DNA of 42,868 bases from Paracoccaceae bacterium (GCA_020630695.1 JAHDIS010000037.1:1-42868), one strand, 5' to 3'; shown: positions 17,755-26,444, numbered from the stretch's first letter. Notes: generated from the sequence alone by a model not told the origin. Numbers and translations are program-made.

Positions 17755-18561
17755 ATGGTCAATACATCCATGGAATCTATCGATACTCAACTTGCTGCCA
17801 AAATCAGGCATGACATCGTTCTCGGCAATTACGGGAAAGAAGAACGCCTGTCAGAGTCGCAGCTGTGCGAAACCCATAGCGTTTCGAGAACGCCCGTTCG
17901 CCTTGCGCTGCGTATGTTGGAACAGGAAGGCCTAATCCGACGGAGCGAGGGGCGTGGATACTTTGTCATGGCCCCAAAGGTCGAAGACATCCTTCAAGCG
18001 GTGCAGGTTCGCGGACATTTGGAAAGCCTCGCTGCACGGTTGATGGCGCAATCGCCGAACCGTCATAGCGTTCTACCAACTCTGGAGATTGCGATCGAAA
18101 AGATCGAAGGCTTCATCAACGCGGGCAAAATGGATGAAGCATCGCTGAGTTCCATGCAAATGCAGAACGCGATCTTTCACAGGACGATCCTGGACGGTTG
18201 CGGCAACAACTTTGTTGGCTTTACCTGCAGCCGCATCAGCCATTTGCCAATGCTTGAAGTGGGCTCAATGGTCTTTGATCGCGAAGTTCTGGCCTCAAAG
18301 GAAGGCATCGACCGAAGCCTCTTCCGACTGCAGCTCGGCAACTCTCAGCACAAAGTGATCTTTGAAGCGATCCAAAGCGGCGATGCGGTGCGCGCAGAGG
18401 GCATAATGCGTGAGCATTCAAACACCATGGTTGAATACATCAAGATTTTCGAGAAACGGAACGAAGAACTGACGATCAAAGACCTGATTGGCTACTCGGG
18501 TCTGAGCATTACGCGCGCGATTGCCCCCGCAGCCGATACCGATCAGCAACTGCAAACATAA
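17755..18561 (+). CDS. GntR-family regulator, FCD (FadR-like) subfamily
   Basis: A 268-residue regulator with an N-terminal winged helix (about 10-75; ERLSESQLCETHSVSRTPVR is the helix-turn-helix) and an all-helical FCD ligand domain (about 80-220). FCD regulators typically respond to carboxylic acids and repress catabolic genes. It is divergent from the aldehyde dehydrogenase operon and the intergenic region carries two perfect TTGGGATCCCAA palindromes, the GGATCC-centred type of site reported for FCD proteins. I chose ATG 17755; a TTG at 17719 would place the operator inside the coding region. The alkylsulfatase-like gene begins 12 bases after its stop, so the three downstream genes may be one operon. 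Confidence 0.92.
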   Translation: MVNTSMESIDTQLAAKIRHDIVLGNYGKEERLSESQLCETHSVSRTPVRLALRMLEQEGLIRRSEGRGYFVMAPKVEDILQAVQVRGHLESLAARLMAQSPNRHSVLPTLEIAIEKIEGFINAGKMDEASLSSMQMQNAIFHRTILDGCGNNFVGFTCSRISHLPMLEVGSMVFDREVLASKEGIDRSLFRLQLGNSQHKVIFEAIQSGDAVRAEGIMREHSNTMVEYIKIFEKRNEELTIKDLIGYSGLSITRAIAPAADTDQQLQT

Positions 18562-18573
18562 CCAAGAGCAAAC

Positions 18574-19851
18574 ATGCCAGCACATCCAGACCTCATCGCT
18601 CAGAACGCTCAATTCGCAAAGAAAATCCATCAGCTATCAGACAGCGTCTACTCGGCTGTCGGATATGCTGCATCCAATGTGCATTTTCTGGTGGGAAAGG
18701 CTGGCATCGTCCTGATCGATACCACCGAAACAACGCAGGCCGCTGAGAACATTCTGAATGATTTTCGCGCCCATTCGGACCTTCCGATCACTACGATCAT
18801 CTACACGCACTCACACAGGGATCACATTTCGGGCGCAACGGTTTTTGCCGAAGGCCGCGAAGTCGAGGTCATTGCTTCTGACAATTTCACATCGGATCTT
18901 GTTGGCGTCGATGAAACCCGCCCTGCCCCGAACAAGGCGCTGATGGCGCGGACAAAACGGCACTTTGGCATTAGCCTTCGGCCCGATGAACGTATCAGCG
19001 TTGGCGTTGGTCCGGGCGACCGTCCGATGAAAGGAATGGGCGCCGGATATATTGAACCCACCCTTCGGGTTTCGGAAACGACACGCATCACTCGTGAAGG
19101 GTTTGATCTTGAACTGACCAAAGCGCCCGGCGAGACACCGGACCACATCGTGGTTTGGCTCGCCTCGCAAAAGACGCTGTTCTGTGGTGACAATTTCTAC
19201 CACGCCTTCCCCAATCTCTACGCAATCCGCGGCACACCATATCGCGATTTTGATGCCTGGGCTGATACGATGGATCAGCTCATGGATTTCGAACCCGAAA
19301 TTCTGGCACCCGGTCATACGCAACCGGTCATCGGCGCGGAGGCAATCCGCGCGGCTCTGACCGACTACCGCGATGCAATCCGCTATGTTATCTCCAAAAC
19401 AGTGGAAGGCATGAATGCCGGACTGGACCCAGTAACGATTGCAGCTGATTTGAAACTGCCCGAGCATCTGGCATTCAAACCCTACCTGCAGGAGTTCTAC
19501 GGCGATGTCGGTTATGCGTCGCGGGCCTATTTCGCGGGGACATTGGGCTGGTTTGATGGCAATCCCACGAGCCTTGCCGAATTGCCGCCAGCCGTTGAAG
19601 CGGCCAAGATCATAGCACTCGCGGGTGGGGCAGAGGCGGTTCTGGCCGCAGCTCGGACGGCACTTTCGGACAATGATGCACAGTGGGCGATGGAACTGGC
19701 CGATCGTCTGATCGCCTGCAATCAGCACAAGGCGGAAGCCAGCCAGCTCAAGATCGAAGCTTTGCGGCATATCGCGGACTTCACGGTGAATGCGCCGACG
19801 CGGAACTACTACCTGCTTTCAGCGCGAGAGCTGGAAGAAACCCTCGGGTAG
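18574..19851 (+). CDS. Alkylsulfatase-like metallo-beta-lactamase-fold hydrolase
   Basis: A 425-residue MBL-fold hydrolase resembling SdsA/BDS1 (type III) alkylsulfatases. The dinuclear zinc motif THSHRDH is at residues 78-84, APGETPDH at about 185-191, CGDNFYHAFPNLYAIRG at about 204-220 and the last His in APGHTQ at 248. The family hallmark LGWFDGNPTSL follows in the dimerisation region. Known SdsA enzymes are about 530-660 residues, with an N-terminal secretion signal and a C-terminal SCP2-like lipid-binding domain; this one has no signal peptide and stops soon after the helical region, so both appear to be absent. It would cleave the C-O bond of alkyl sulfates in the cytoplasm, using a mechanism independent of the formylglycine sulfatases nearby. 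Starts 12 bases after gntR. Confidence 0.87.
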   Translation: MPAHPDLIAQNAQFAKKIHQLSDSVYSAVGYAASNVHFLVGKAGIVLIDTTETTQAAENILNDFRAHSDLPITTIIYTHSHRDHISGATVFAEGREVEVIASDNFTSDLVGVDETRPAPNKALMARTKRHFGISLRPDERISVGVGPGDRPMKGMGAGYIEPTLRVSETTRITREGFDLELTKAPGETPDHIVVWLASQKTLFCGDNFYHAFPNLYAIRGTPYRDFDAWADTMDQLMDFEPEILAPGHTQPVIGAEAIRAALTDYRDAIRYVISKTVEGMNAGLDPVTIAADLKLPEHLAFKPYLQEFYGDVGYASRAYFAGTLGWFDGNPTSLAELPPAVEAAKIIALAGGAEAVLAAARTALSDNDAQWAMELADRLIACNQHKAEASQLKIEALRHIADFTVNAPTRNYYLLSARELEETLG

Positions 19852-19868
19852 ATGCCGGAAAAGTCGGT

Positions 19869-20120
19869 ATGCCAGCACAGAACGCATCTTTCTTTTGGCT
19901 CGCAAGGCAGCCTTCGGTTGTTCGACGCGCCTCAAAAATTGCACTGATCGTCGGCGTCGTTCTGGCTTGTATCAACCACGGTGATGCGATCCTTTCGGCA
20001 AGCCTGACCACCGGCGGTCTGCTCAAAATAATGGTCACGTTCTGTGTGCCCTATTGCGTGTCCACGTATTCTTCCGTGCTCGCAATTCGAGAGAGGTCTC
20101 AGCTGCTCGAGGCAGGGTAG
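19869..20120 (+). CDS. NrtS-like small membrane protein (putative nitrate/nitrite transporter)
   Basis: An 83-residue protein with two hydrophobic segments. The motif CINHGDAILS between them and CVPYCVSTYSSV in the second match the NrtS family as I recall it; in cyanobacteria two such small proteins together form a nitrate transporter. The start is ATG 19869, 17 bases after the alkylsulfatase-like gene, so it may be co-transcribed with it although no metabolic link is obvious. A longer upstream frame is only the shadow of the preceding gene. Function as a nitrate transporter is taken from the family, not shown here. Confidence 0.75.
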   Translation: MPAQNASFFWLARQPSVVRRASKIALIVGVVLACINHGDAILSASLTTGGLLKIMVTFCVPYCVSTYSSVLAIRERSQLLEAG

Positions 20121-20276
20121 ACAGACACCGCGACCATCACGCAAATTCCAGACCATGAACGCCCGAAGCCTTGCCGATCGCCTCTACCAGAGTGGCCCGC
20201 TGCTGGTTTCGCCCACCCCTGATGCATCCGGCGCCTGAAATGCACGGCATAGACGGCTACGTCGGTGCAGGCGCGC

Positions 20277-20297
20277 GAGCGCCATTGTTTGGCGCTC
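20277..20297 (-). terminator. Hairpin after the ABC-transporter operon
   Basis: Arms GAGCGCCA and TGGCGCTC (8 bp, exact) enclose a 5-base loop, beginning seven bases after the stop of the ATPase gene. There is no T-tract on the minus strand, so it may be a 3'-stabilising or Rho-assisted element instead. Confidence 0.5.
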
Positions 20298-20303
20298 AAA
20301 GCG

Positions 20304-21296
20304 TTAGACGCGATGCCCTTCCTTGTCGAAGTAGTAGGCACGCTCAGGCGCGTATCCCAGTGTGACTGTCTGTCCTTGGTTGATCGCGTGCTGACCGAAC
20401 AGGCGCGCCGTGATCTGGGTGCCTTTAGCCTCCGCGATCACATTGGTGTCGCCGCCCAGGTGCTCGACGTGCTGCACCGTGGCGGAGAGCCCGCCGTCAT
20501 CCTGCAGTCGCAGGTCTTCCGGGCGTACGCCGATGGTTCTGGGATCCCCCTCCGAAACAAACCCGGCCGGCATGAAGTTCATAGCCGGAGAGCCAAGGAA
20601 ACCGGCGACAAACTGATTGACCGGATTGTTGTACAGCTCCATCGGACTGCCGATCTGTTCCACCCGACCATCGCGCAGAACCACGATCTTGTCGGCCAGC
20701 GTCATGGCTTCGGTCTGGTCATGCGTGACGTAAATCATCGAGGCGGCAAGCGTGTCGTGCAAATTCGCGATCTCAAGCCGTGTGTTCATGCGAAGGGCCG
20801 CATCAAGATTGGAAAGCGGTTCATCGAACAGGAACAGTTTCGGCTCTCGCACAATGGCGCGTCCAATGGCAACGCGCTGACGCTGTCCGCCCGAAAGCTC
20901 GGAAGGGTATCTTTCCAGATAGTCTTCAAGGTTCAGCATCTTGCTGGCCTTGGCCACACGCTCGTTGATGACGGCCTTGCTTTGTTTTTCCTGTTTGAGA
21001 GCCAGAGACATGTTCTTGAACACGTTCAGGTGCGGGTAGAGCGCATAGCTTTGGAACACCATGGCTATACCGCGCTTCGATGGTGGCGTATTGTTGACCA
21101 GATCGCCCCCGATATGGACCTCACCCGAGGTCGCATCCTCAAGCCCGGCAATCACGCGCAGCAATGTGGACTTGCCACAGCCCGACGGGCCGACAAAGAC
21201 GACAAACTCGCCTTCCTCCACCTCGATGTTGATGTCTTTCAACACGTGAACCTCCCCAAAGGACTTGTTCACATTGGTCAGGGTCAAGGCAGTCAT
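20304..21296 (-). CDS. Sugar ABC transporter ATP-binding protein (MalK/UgpC type)
   Basis: A 330-residue ATPase subunit: Walker A GPSGCGKST (36-44), Q-loop at FQSYALYPH, signature LSGGQRQR (134-141), Walker B LFLFDEP (154-160), switch His192, and a C-terminal TOBE-like regulatory domain beginning near IGVRPEDL. It powers the two permeases at 22321-24085. It is somewhat shorter than the usual 360-370 residues, with a compact C-terminal domain. Its ATG overlaps the stop of the Gfo/Idh oxidoreductase gene (ATGA), and it is the last gene of the leftward amino-sugar operon. A sugar substrate follows from the family and from the amino-sugar genes around it. Confidence 0.95.
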   Translation of the reverse strand: MTALTLTNVNKSFGEVHVLKDINIEVEEGEFVVFVGPSGCGKSTLLRVIAGLEDATSGEVHIGGDLVNNTPPSKRGIAMVFQSYALYPHLNVFKNMSLALKQEKQSKAVINERVAKASKMLNLEDYLERYPSELSGGQRQRVAIGRAIVREPKLFLFDEPLSNLDAALRMNTRLEIANLHDTLAASMIYVTHDQTEAMTLADKIVVLRDGRVEQIGSPMELYNNPVNQFVAGFLGSPAMNFMPAGFVSEGDPRTIGVRPEDLRLQDDGGLSATVQHVEHLGGDTNVIAEAKGTQITARLFGQHAINQGQTVTLGYAPERAYYFDKEGHRV

Positions 21297-22324
21297 CGGT
21301 TTGGCTCCTTAAGGATCACGGGCTGACCGCTGCGGATGCTTTCATCGGCGGCCAGGCAAATAGCGAGAGATTGTACGGCATCATTCATGTGCCGGGTCAG
21401 ATCAACGTTATCCCTGATGGCGTTCAGCATGTAAGCTTGCTCTGCGTCACACAGTTCCTGATGACCAGGCTCATCGGGCATTTCGATCAGCTGATCGCCA
21501 GACGTGCGGTGCACAAGGATACCGCCAACCTTGGTGTGGCCGTCTATGTCAGCGGACGCGCCCTTGTTGCCATCAGTGATCGAGACCGCGCCGTTGGGTG
21601 AAATGATGTCTTTCACGAAAAAGGCCGTCTCTGACATCATCGGGCCCCAGCCGGCCTCGTACCAGCCGACCGATCCATCTTCGAACACGACTTGGAACTG
21701 GCCGTAGTTGTACATGTCCTCGGCAATTTCGTCTGAAAGCCGCAACCCCATGCCGTGAACGCGGATGGGATCAGCATCGGTGATCTGGCACATGACATCG
21801 ACATAATGCACGCCGCAATCCACGATCGGGCTGGTGGTTTGCATCAGCGCCTTGTGCGTATCCCATTCCGCGCCGGACGACTGTTGATTGAGATTGAGCC
21901 TGAACACATAAGGGCCACCCAGACCGCGGGCCTCATCGATCAGCCGCATCCACGACGGATGATGGCGCAGAATGTATCCCACAACCAGCTTGCGCCCCAA
22001 TCGTTTGGCCGTGGCGACAACGCGTCTTGCATCTTCGACGGTCATGGCCAGAGGCTTTTCGACAAAGACATGCGCACCCTTTTCCATCGCGGCACAGGCA
22101 AAATCCGCATGGCTGTCAGTATAGGTTGCGACCACCACGAGATCCGGCTCCAGCGCCAGCCCTTCTTCGAAGGTCGCGTAACGTGGATAACCCTGCAGGG
22201 CGTCCGGCAAATCAACGTCAGACCGGTTGACCAGACCGACAATTTCCGAATGCGGATTTTCATGGTGGGCCAAGGCATGAGACAGCCCCATATTGCCCAA
22301 GCCGGCGATAAGAACACGGATCAT
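21293..22324 (-). CDS. Gfo/Idh/MocA-family NAD(P)-dependent oxidoreductase
   Basis: A 343-residue sugar oxidoreductase. The N-terminal Rossmann domain carries VLIAGLGNMG (4-13) and VFVEKPLAM, with the catalytic Lys90 of the EKP motif; the C-terminal domain carries VDCGVHYVDVM with Asp169 and His173. Members oxidise or epimerise sugars and inositols. In this operon it may oxidise an imported sugar derivative, or act on anhydro-muramic or other amino sugars, but nothing in the sequence fixes the substrate. Start ATG 22324 overlaps the permease stop (ATGA), so the in-frame extension to 22519 is a shadow. It also overlaps the ATPase gene downstream by ATGA. Confidence 0.92.
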   Translation of the reverse strand: MIRVLIAGLGNMGLSHALAHHENPHSEIVGLVNRSDVDLPDALQGYPRYATFEEGLALEPDLVVVATYTDSHADFACAAMEKGAHVFVEKPLAMTVEDARRVVATAKRLGRKLVVGYILRHHPSWMRLIDEARGLGGPYVFRLNLNQQSSGAEWDTHKALMQTTSPIVDCGVHYVDVMCQITDADPIRVHGMGLRLSDEIAEDMYNYGQFQVVFEDGSVGWYEAGWGPMMSETAFFVKDIISPNGAVSITDGNKGASADIDGHTKVGGILVHRTSGDQLIEMPDEPGHQELCDAEQAYMLNAIRDNVDLTRHMNDAVQSLAICLAADESIRSGQPVILKEPNR

Positions 22325-23160
22325 TTGACCGCTCCTGATGTCAGACCGCGGATCAATTGCCGCGAGAAGATCACGTAGAGAACCAGAACTGGCAGGATCG
22401 CCATGGAAAGCGCGGAAAGCACCGCGTTCCAATCGGTCACGAACTGACCAATGAAGACCTGCGATCCCAGCGTCAGTGTCTTGGTTTCTTCTGCTGGCGC
22501 CAGGATCAACGGGAACCAAAGATCATTCCAAATCGGGATCATGTTGAACACGGCAACTGTGGCCATGGCCGGGCGCACCAAAGGCAGCACAAGCCGGAAG
22601 AAGATGGCGTATTCACTCAGCCCATCAACGCGGGCCGCATTTTTGAGATCATCAGAGACTTGCCGCATGAATTCGCTCAGGATGAACACTGCGAGCGGCA
22701 GACCCTGTGCCGTATAGACGAGGATCAGGGCCCAGAGCGTGTTGACCAGACCTGTTGCGACCATCATCTCCAGAATGGCAACCGTTCCGATCCGGATTGG
22801 GATCATGATGCCAAGCGCCAGATACAAACCCATCAGCGTGTTGCCCTTGAACCGGTATTCCGCCAGCGCAAAGGCCGCCATTGCTCCGAATAGCAGCACA
22901 AAGAACAGCGAGGCGACGGTCACGATTAACGAGTTCTGGAAGTACAAGAAAAAGTCGCCCTGCTTCAGCACCGTTTGATAGCCAATCAACGAAAAGCTGT
23001 CAGCGTCAGGCAATGCGAGCGGTTCGCGAAAGATGGCTTTGCGGGTTTTGAAGCTGTTGATCAGGATCACGAAAACCGGGAACAGCGCAATAAGGGTATA
23101 AAGGATCAACGCGCCGTGCATGGCGATGTTGTTGAACGGGTTCGTGCGGGCTTTGTTCAT
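22321..23160 (-). CDS. Sugar ABC transporter permease (MalG type)
   Basis: A 279-residue inner-membrane permease with six predicted helices and the EAA loop at about residues 184-203 (LKNAARVDGLSEYAIFFRLV), where it docks to the ATPase. I chose ATG 23160 (MNKARTNPFNN) because it follows the stop of the partner permease by ten bases and puts the first helix (ALILYTLIALFPVFVIL) at the normal place; a longer frame to 23229 is overlap shadow. The MalG-type N-terminus with INSFKTRKAIFREP is typical for carbohydrate transporters. Confidence 0.93.
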   Translation of the reverse strand: MNKARTNPFNNIAMHGALILYTLIALFPVFVILINSFKTRKAIFREPLALPDADSFSLIGYQTVLKQGDFFLYFQNSLIVTVASLFFVLLFGAMAAFALAEYRFKGNTLMGLYLALGIMIPIRIGTVAILEMMVATGLVNTLWALILVYTAQGLPLAVFILSEFMRQVSDDLKNAARVDGLSEYAIFFRLVLPLVRPAMATVAVFNMIPIWNDLWFPLILAPAEETKTLTLGSQVFIGQFVTDWNAVLSALSMAILPVLVLYVIFSRQLIRGLTSGAVK

Positions 23161-23170
23161 TTTTCCGTCC

Positions 23171-24085
23171 TCACATCTGATAGCGACGCATCCGGGTCTG
23201 GATGCCAAAGAGATAGATGCAGACACCAATCAGAATGATTGCGAACATGCCGCCAGCAATGGCCGAGCCCATGTGCGGGTCTCCGAGTTGCAACTGGAAC
23301 CCAAAGAAGGTGCGATACATGAAGGTGCCGAGGATGTCGGTCGAATAGTCTGGGCCAGCCAATGCGCCCTGCGCGGCATAGATCAGATCGAAGGCGTTGA
23401 AGTTGCCTACAAAAGTCAGGATCGAGATAATCCCGATGGATGGCAGGATCAGAGGCAGTTTGATTTTCCAGAATGCCGAGAACCCGGTGATACCATCCAC
23501 CTCTCCGGCCTCCAAAATCTCTTCTGGAATAGTCAGAAGCGCCGCGTAGATCAGCATCATCGGAATACCGACAAACTGCCAGACCGAGATCAGCGCGAGC
23601 GTCGTCAGCGCATATTCCTCTTTGCCCAGCCAAGGCGCAAACAGCGACTTCAACCCGACAAAATCCAGCATCGACGGCGCGATGCCCCAGATCGGAGACA
23701 GGATCAGTTTCCAGGCAAAACCGACGATGACAAAGGACAGGATCGTCGGAATGAAAATTGCCGACCGGTAGAGCGCGGCAAACCGCAAGCGAGGGTGGCT
23801 GAGGATCGCAGCGAGCGCTACACCAATCGGGTTCTGCACCAGCATATGAACGACGAAAAACCAGAAGTTGTTCCCGAGCGCGTTCCAGAACTGTTCTGAC
23901 CAGATCGGATCAAAGAACAGAGTACGGAAATTTTCGAGCCCGACATAGACACGTTCCTGATCAACCTTGCTGTACAGCGCGAGCCGCAAAGTGTTGAACA
24001 AAGGGAAGATCATGACGGTGGTGTAGACCAGCACGGCAGGTGCCAGAAAAACCGCGATATGCCAGCGGATGCGAGCGCGTTGCAT
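23171..24085 (-). CDS. Sugar ABC transporter permease (MalF type)
   Basis: A 304-residue permease with a first helix at IAVFLAPAVLVYTTVMIFP and the EAA loop EEILEAGEVDGITGFSAFWK. It is the partner of the MalG-type permease directly downstream. ATG 24085 has GGAG at a good distance. It lies between the binding-protein gene and the second permease. It shares the layout of GlcNAc/chitobiose and related oligosaccharide transporters, but the class alone does not identify the sugar. Confidence 0.93.
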   Translation of the reverse strand: MQRARIRWHIAVFLAPAVLVYTTVMIFPLFNTLRLALYSKVDQERVYVGLENFRTLFFDPIWSEQFWNALGNNFWFFVVHMLVQNPIGVALAAILSHPRLRFAALYRSAIFIPTILSFVIVGFAWKLILSPIWGIAPSMLDFVGLKSLFAPWLGKEEYALTTLALISVWQFVGIPMMLIYAALLTIPEEILEAGEVDGITGFSAFWKIKLPLILPSIGIISILTFVGNFNAFDLIYAAQGALAGPDYSTDILGTFMYRTFFGFQLQLGDPHMGSAIAGGMFAIILIGVCIYLFGIQTRMRRYQM

Positions 24086-24148
24086 TTGGGAATCTCCTAA
24101 AGAGTCCGGGCGAAAAGGCCCGCCCGGACAAGGCAGTAAAGGGAGGGT

Positions 24149-25402
24149 TTACTGCTGAGGTTCGTACCAGCTCGCCAGACCTTTTTGCAGATCGGCGCCC
24201 AGCTCTTCGGGTGTCGCGGTGCCCTTGATAGCCGCAACGGATGCGCCCCAGGTCTCATTCTCGAGGTTGGGCGTGCCGCGTGACAGGATCTGATAGGTCG
24301 ACCGGATCGTGCTCTCGCACTCGCCGCGCCAGCCAACGATTTCCTTTGCCAGCGGATCGCTCAGCTCAACCGGTTCCTTGGACAGCGGGAAGAAACCCGG
24401 CAGTGCATTTCCGAAGATCGAAGCGAATTCGGGACTGCCAACCCATGCGAGAAATGTCTTTGCGGCCTCTGCGTTCTCTGTCGCGGCATTCATGCCGATA
24501 CCGATGTCGGTGTGGTCAGAGATATAGCAGGTGTCGCCCGCATTCCGAACCGGCGGCTTGAAGGCGCCCATTTCGAAATCAGCCTGAGCATTGAAGCCCG
24601 CGATTTCCCACGAACCGGCAGGATAGATTGCCGCGCGGCCCAGCGTGAACAGGTTCTGGCTGTCAGGATAGGTTTGCGCTTCGTACCCGTCGCCAAGATA
24701 CGCGCTCCATTTGGCCAGTGTGGCGTATGGGGCGGTCCAGGCTTCGTCGGTCAGCTTTTGCTCGCCCGCGATCAATGCACGGCGGCCTTCTTCACCCTTC
24801 CAGTAGTTTGGCCCAATGTTGTTGTAGCCCATGGTCGCGGCTTCCCATTGGTCGTTGGTGCCCATCGCCATCGGAATGTAGTTGCCGTCTTCCTTGAACT
24901 TATCGAGCGCCGCGAAGAACTCGGCTTCGGTGTTTGGAACTTCGACACCGACTTCGGCGAATGCATCCTTGTTGTAGATGAACCCATGGATCACCGAGGC
25001 CATCGGCACGCAGAACGTGGCCGAACCATCGTCAGTCTGCCACGCGGATTTGGCAACGTCCGAGAAGTTGTTCATTGCGTCCATATCGTCCAGATCGGCG
25101 AGATGACCCGCCTCGAAGAGTGCAAGCGATGCGTCAAACGGGCGGCAGGTGATGATGTCACCGGCAGATCCGGCGTCCAGTTTGGAATTCAGAACCGCGT
25201 TGTATTCGGCCGGTGCCGAAGGCGTAAACTTCACCTTGATTCCGGGATTTTCCGCTTCAAATGCCGGGATGATCTTTTCCTGCCACAGCACCAGATCGTC
25301 GTTGCGCCAGCTTTCGATTGTCAGCGTAACATCCTGCGCCATGGCGCCTGTGGCTGTCAGCGCTGTGCTCAGTAAAGCCAGTTTCAGTATGTTGCGTTTC
25401 AT
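24149..25402 (-). CDS. Sugar ABC transporter substrate-binding protein (family 1)
   Basis: A 417-residue periplasmic binding protein with signal peptide MKRNILKLALLSTALTATG-AMA, and then VTLTIESWRNDDLVLWQEKI, typical of the carbohydrate family 1 of binding proteins. YPAGSWEIAGFN is the conserved hinge-region segment of this group. It recognises the sugar and delivers it to the two permeases downstream. Start ATG 25402 has GGGAGGATCC just upstream. It follows the murQ-like gene by 36 bases. Given the neighbours, GlcNAc, MurNAc, a muropeptide sugar or a chitin fragment is the expected ligand (inference). Confidence 0.93.
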   Translation of the reverse strand: MKRNILKLALLSTALTATGAMAQDVTLTIESWRNDDLVLWQEKIIPAFEAENPGIKVKFTPSAPAEYNAVLNSKLDAGSAGDIITCRPFDASLALFEAGHLADLDDMDAMNNFSDVAKSAWQTDDGSATFCVPMASVIHGFIYNKDAFAEVGVEVPNTEAEFFAALDKFKEDGNYIPMAMGTNDQWEAATMGYNNIGPNYWKGEEGRRALIAGEQKLTDEAWTAPYATLAKWSAYLGDGYEAQTYPDSQNLFTLGRAAIYPAGSWEIAGFNAQADFEMGAFKPPVRNAGDTCYISDHTDIGIGMNAATENAEAAKTFLAWVGSPEFASIFGNALPGFFPLSKEPVELSDPLAKEIVGWRGECESTIRSTYQILSRGTPNLENETWGASVAAIKGTATPEELGADLQKGLASWYEPQQ

Positions 25403-25438
25403 GAATGGATCCTCCCAGTTGAAACATTGGTTTATGTA

Positions 25439-26326
25439 CTAAGGTGTTTGCCCCATCGCCGGGCGCAGATGCCCGGCGGTCTCGTTTAAAAGTACCCGCG
25501 CCGCGTCCGGGGTCAGTCCGCGCGAAGCAATCAAAACGGCCGTCTTTACGTCTCCGTCCGCATCATCAAGCGCACGGCCGGCATCGACGATGGACACACC
25601 GGCAATCTGTGACACGATTCCGCTGGCTCGATGCCGGAGCTTGATGTTGTCCGCCCGCAGATTGACCATCATGCCGTCATGGACATGCCCAAGATCCACC
25701 GCCATCAGTGTCGAAAGCATGTTGAGCGCAATCTTTTGCGCCGTCCCCGCCCCCAGTCGGGTCGAGCCGGACAAAACCTCGGGCGGCGTTTCCAGCAAGA
25801 CGGCATGGTCTGCCAGATTCAACAGGTTAGAACCGGCATTATTCGCAATACCGATAACGGAAGCCCCGAGCGATTTGGCACGCTCTGCCGCTGCAACCGT
25901 GTAGGGGGTTGAGCCGCTCGCCGAGACGGCAATAATCGTGTCCTGCGCGGACACATCCGACATCGCCAACAGAACAGAGTCGGTGTCGTCCTCTGTGTCA
26001 CCGGGCATTTCAACGCCGGTCGGCAGACCGCCCGCCATATGAATGCGCAGTTGCGCGGCCGGAATGGAAAACGTGCCGCCAAGCTCCTGAGCATCTGCCG
26101 CCGCCATCAAACCGGACGAGCCAGCCGCCACATAGTGCAGGCATCCCCCGACCCTGATCGATTGCGCCATCGCCTTGGCACCCGCACAAATACCTGAAAT
26201 TGCGTGTTGCACCATGACAGCCGCAGCGAGCTGACCGCCCGCAAGAAGCGAGGCGATCTCCTCCGGCGCGCGCTGATCCAGCCCAATCGCAAAATCATGC
26301 AGATGTTCAGTGGTCTTGGCGTTCAC
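25439..26326 (-). CDS. murQ: N-acetylmuramic acid 6-phosphate etherase (MurQ-like)
   Basis: A 295-residue SIS-domain protein, near the usual 298-residue length of MurQ. MurQ removes the lactyl ether from MurNAc-6-phosphate to give GlcNAc-6-phosphate and lactate. GGCLHYVAAGSSG (60-72) is the sugar-phosphate loop; Glu81 in DAQELGGT sits where E. coli MurQ has its catalytic Glu in DASECPPT; the second SIS motif is SASGSTPYTV. However, the E. coli segment GRLGVLDASECPPT is only loosely kept (GLMAAADAQELGGT), so this is a divergent member. I take GTG 26326, preceded by GGGGAG, as the start; the longer frame to 26473 would run through the promoter region. It is the first gene of the leftward operon. 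Confidence 0.85.
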   Translation of the reverse strand: MNAKTTEHLHDFAIGLDQRAPEEIASLLAGGQLAAAVMVQHAISGICAGAKAMAQSIRVGGCLHYVAAGSSGLMAAADAQELGGTFSIPAAQLRIHMAGGLPTGVEMPGDTEDDTDSVLLAMSDVSAQDTIIAVSASGSTPYTVAAAERAKSLGASVIGIANNAGSNLLNLADHAVLLETPPEVLSGSTRLGAGTAQKIALNMLSTLMAVDLGHVHDGMMVNLRADNIKLRHRASGIVSQIAGVSIVDAGRALDDADGDVKTAVLIASRGLTPDAARVLLNETAGHLRPAMGQTP

Positions 26327-26353
26327 ACGATTCTCCCCATAGCTGCAATCAAA

Positions 26354-26380
26354 ATACCTTTTAGATACCATTTGTCTACC
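26354..26380 (-). promoter_or_regulatory. Three direct GGTAT-type repeats upstream of murQ, 11-bp period
   Basis: On the plus strand ATACC, ATACC and CTACC begin at 26354, 26365 and 26376, exactly 11 bases apart; on the minus strand they read GGTAG, GGTAT, GGTAT towards murQ. They lie 28-54 bases before its GTG start, in promoter position. HutC-type GntR operators often contain GGTAT or GGTCT half-sites, so the regulator at 27364 is the likely reader. Confidence 0.6.
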
Positions 26381-26444
26381 ATTTTGTTTCTCGCCGCAAT
26401 TTTGACATGGAATTCGCCAACTTACGCCTGCTTTAAGCGCATTT

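Noticed and set aside
18811-19770. 319-residue minus-strand frame opposite the alkylsulfatase-like gene
   Set aside because: Shadow of the MBL-fold gene, which has metal motifs and proper spacing to its neighbours.
20121-20303. Possible small gene or RNA between the NrtS-like gene and the ABC operon
   Set aside because: No credible start and no family match; only the hairpin at 20277-20297 stands out.
20265-21326. 353-residue plus-strand frame opposite the ATP-binding protein
   Set aside because: The minus strand encodes a complete ATPase with all motifs; the plus frame is its complement.
22325-22519. N-terminal extension of the Gfo/Idh oxidoreductase
   Set aside because: The Rossmann motif begins right after ATG 22324, which overlaps the permease stop; the extension is the antiphase reading of the permease gene end.
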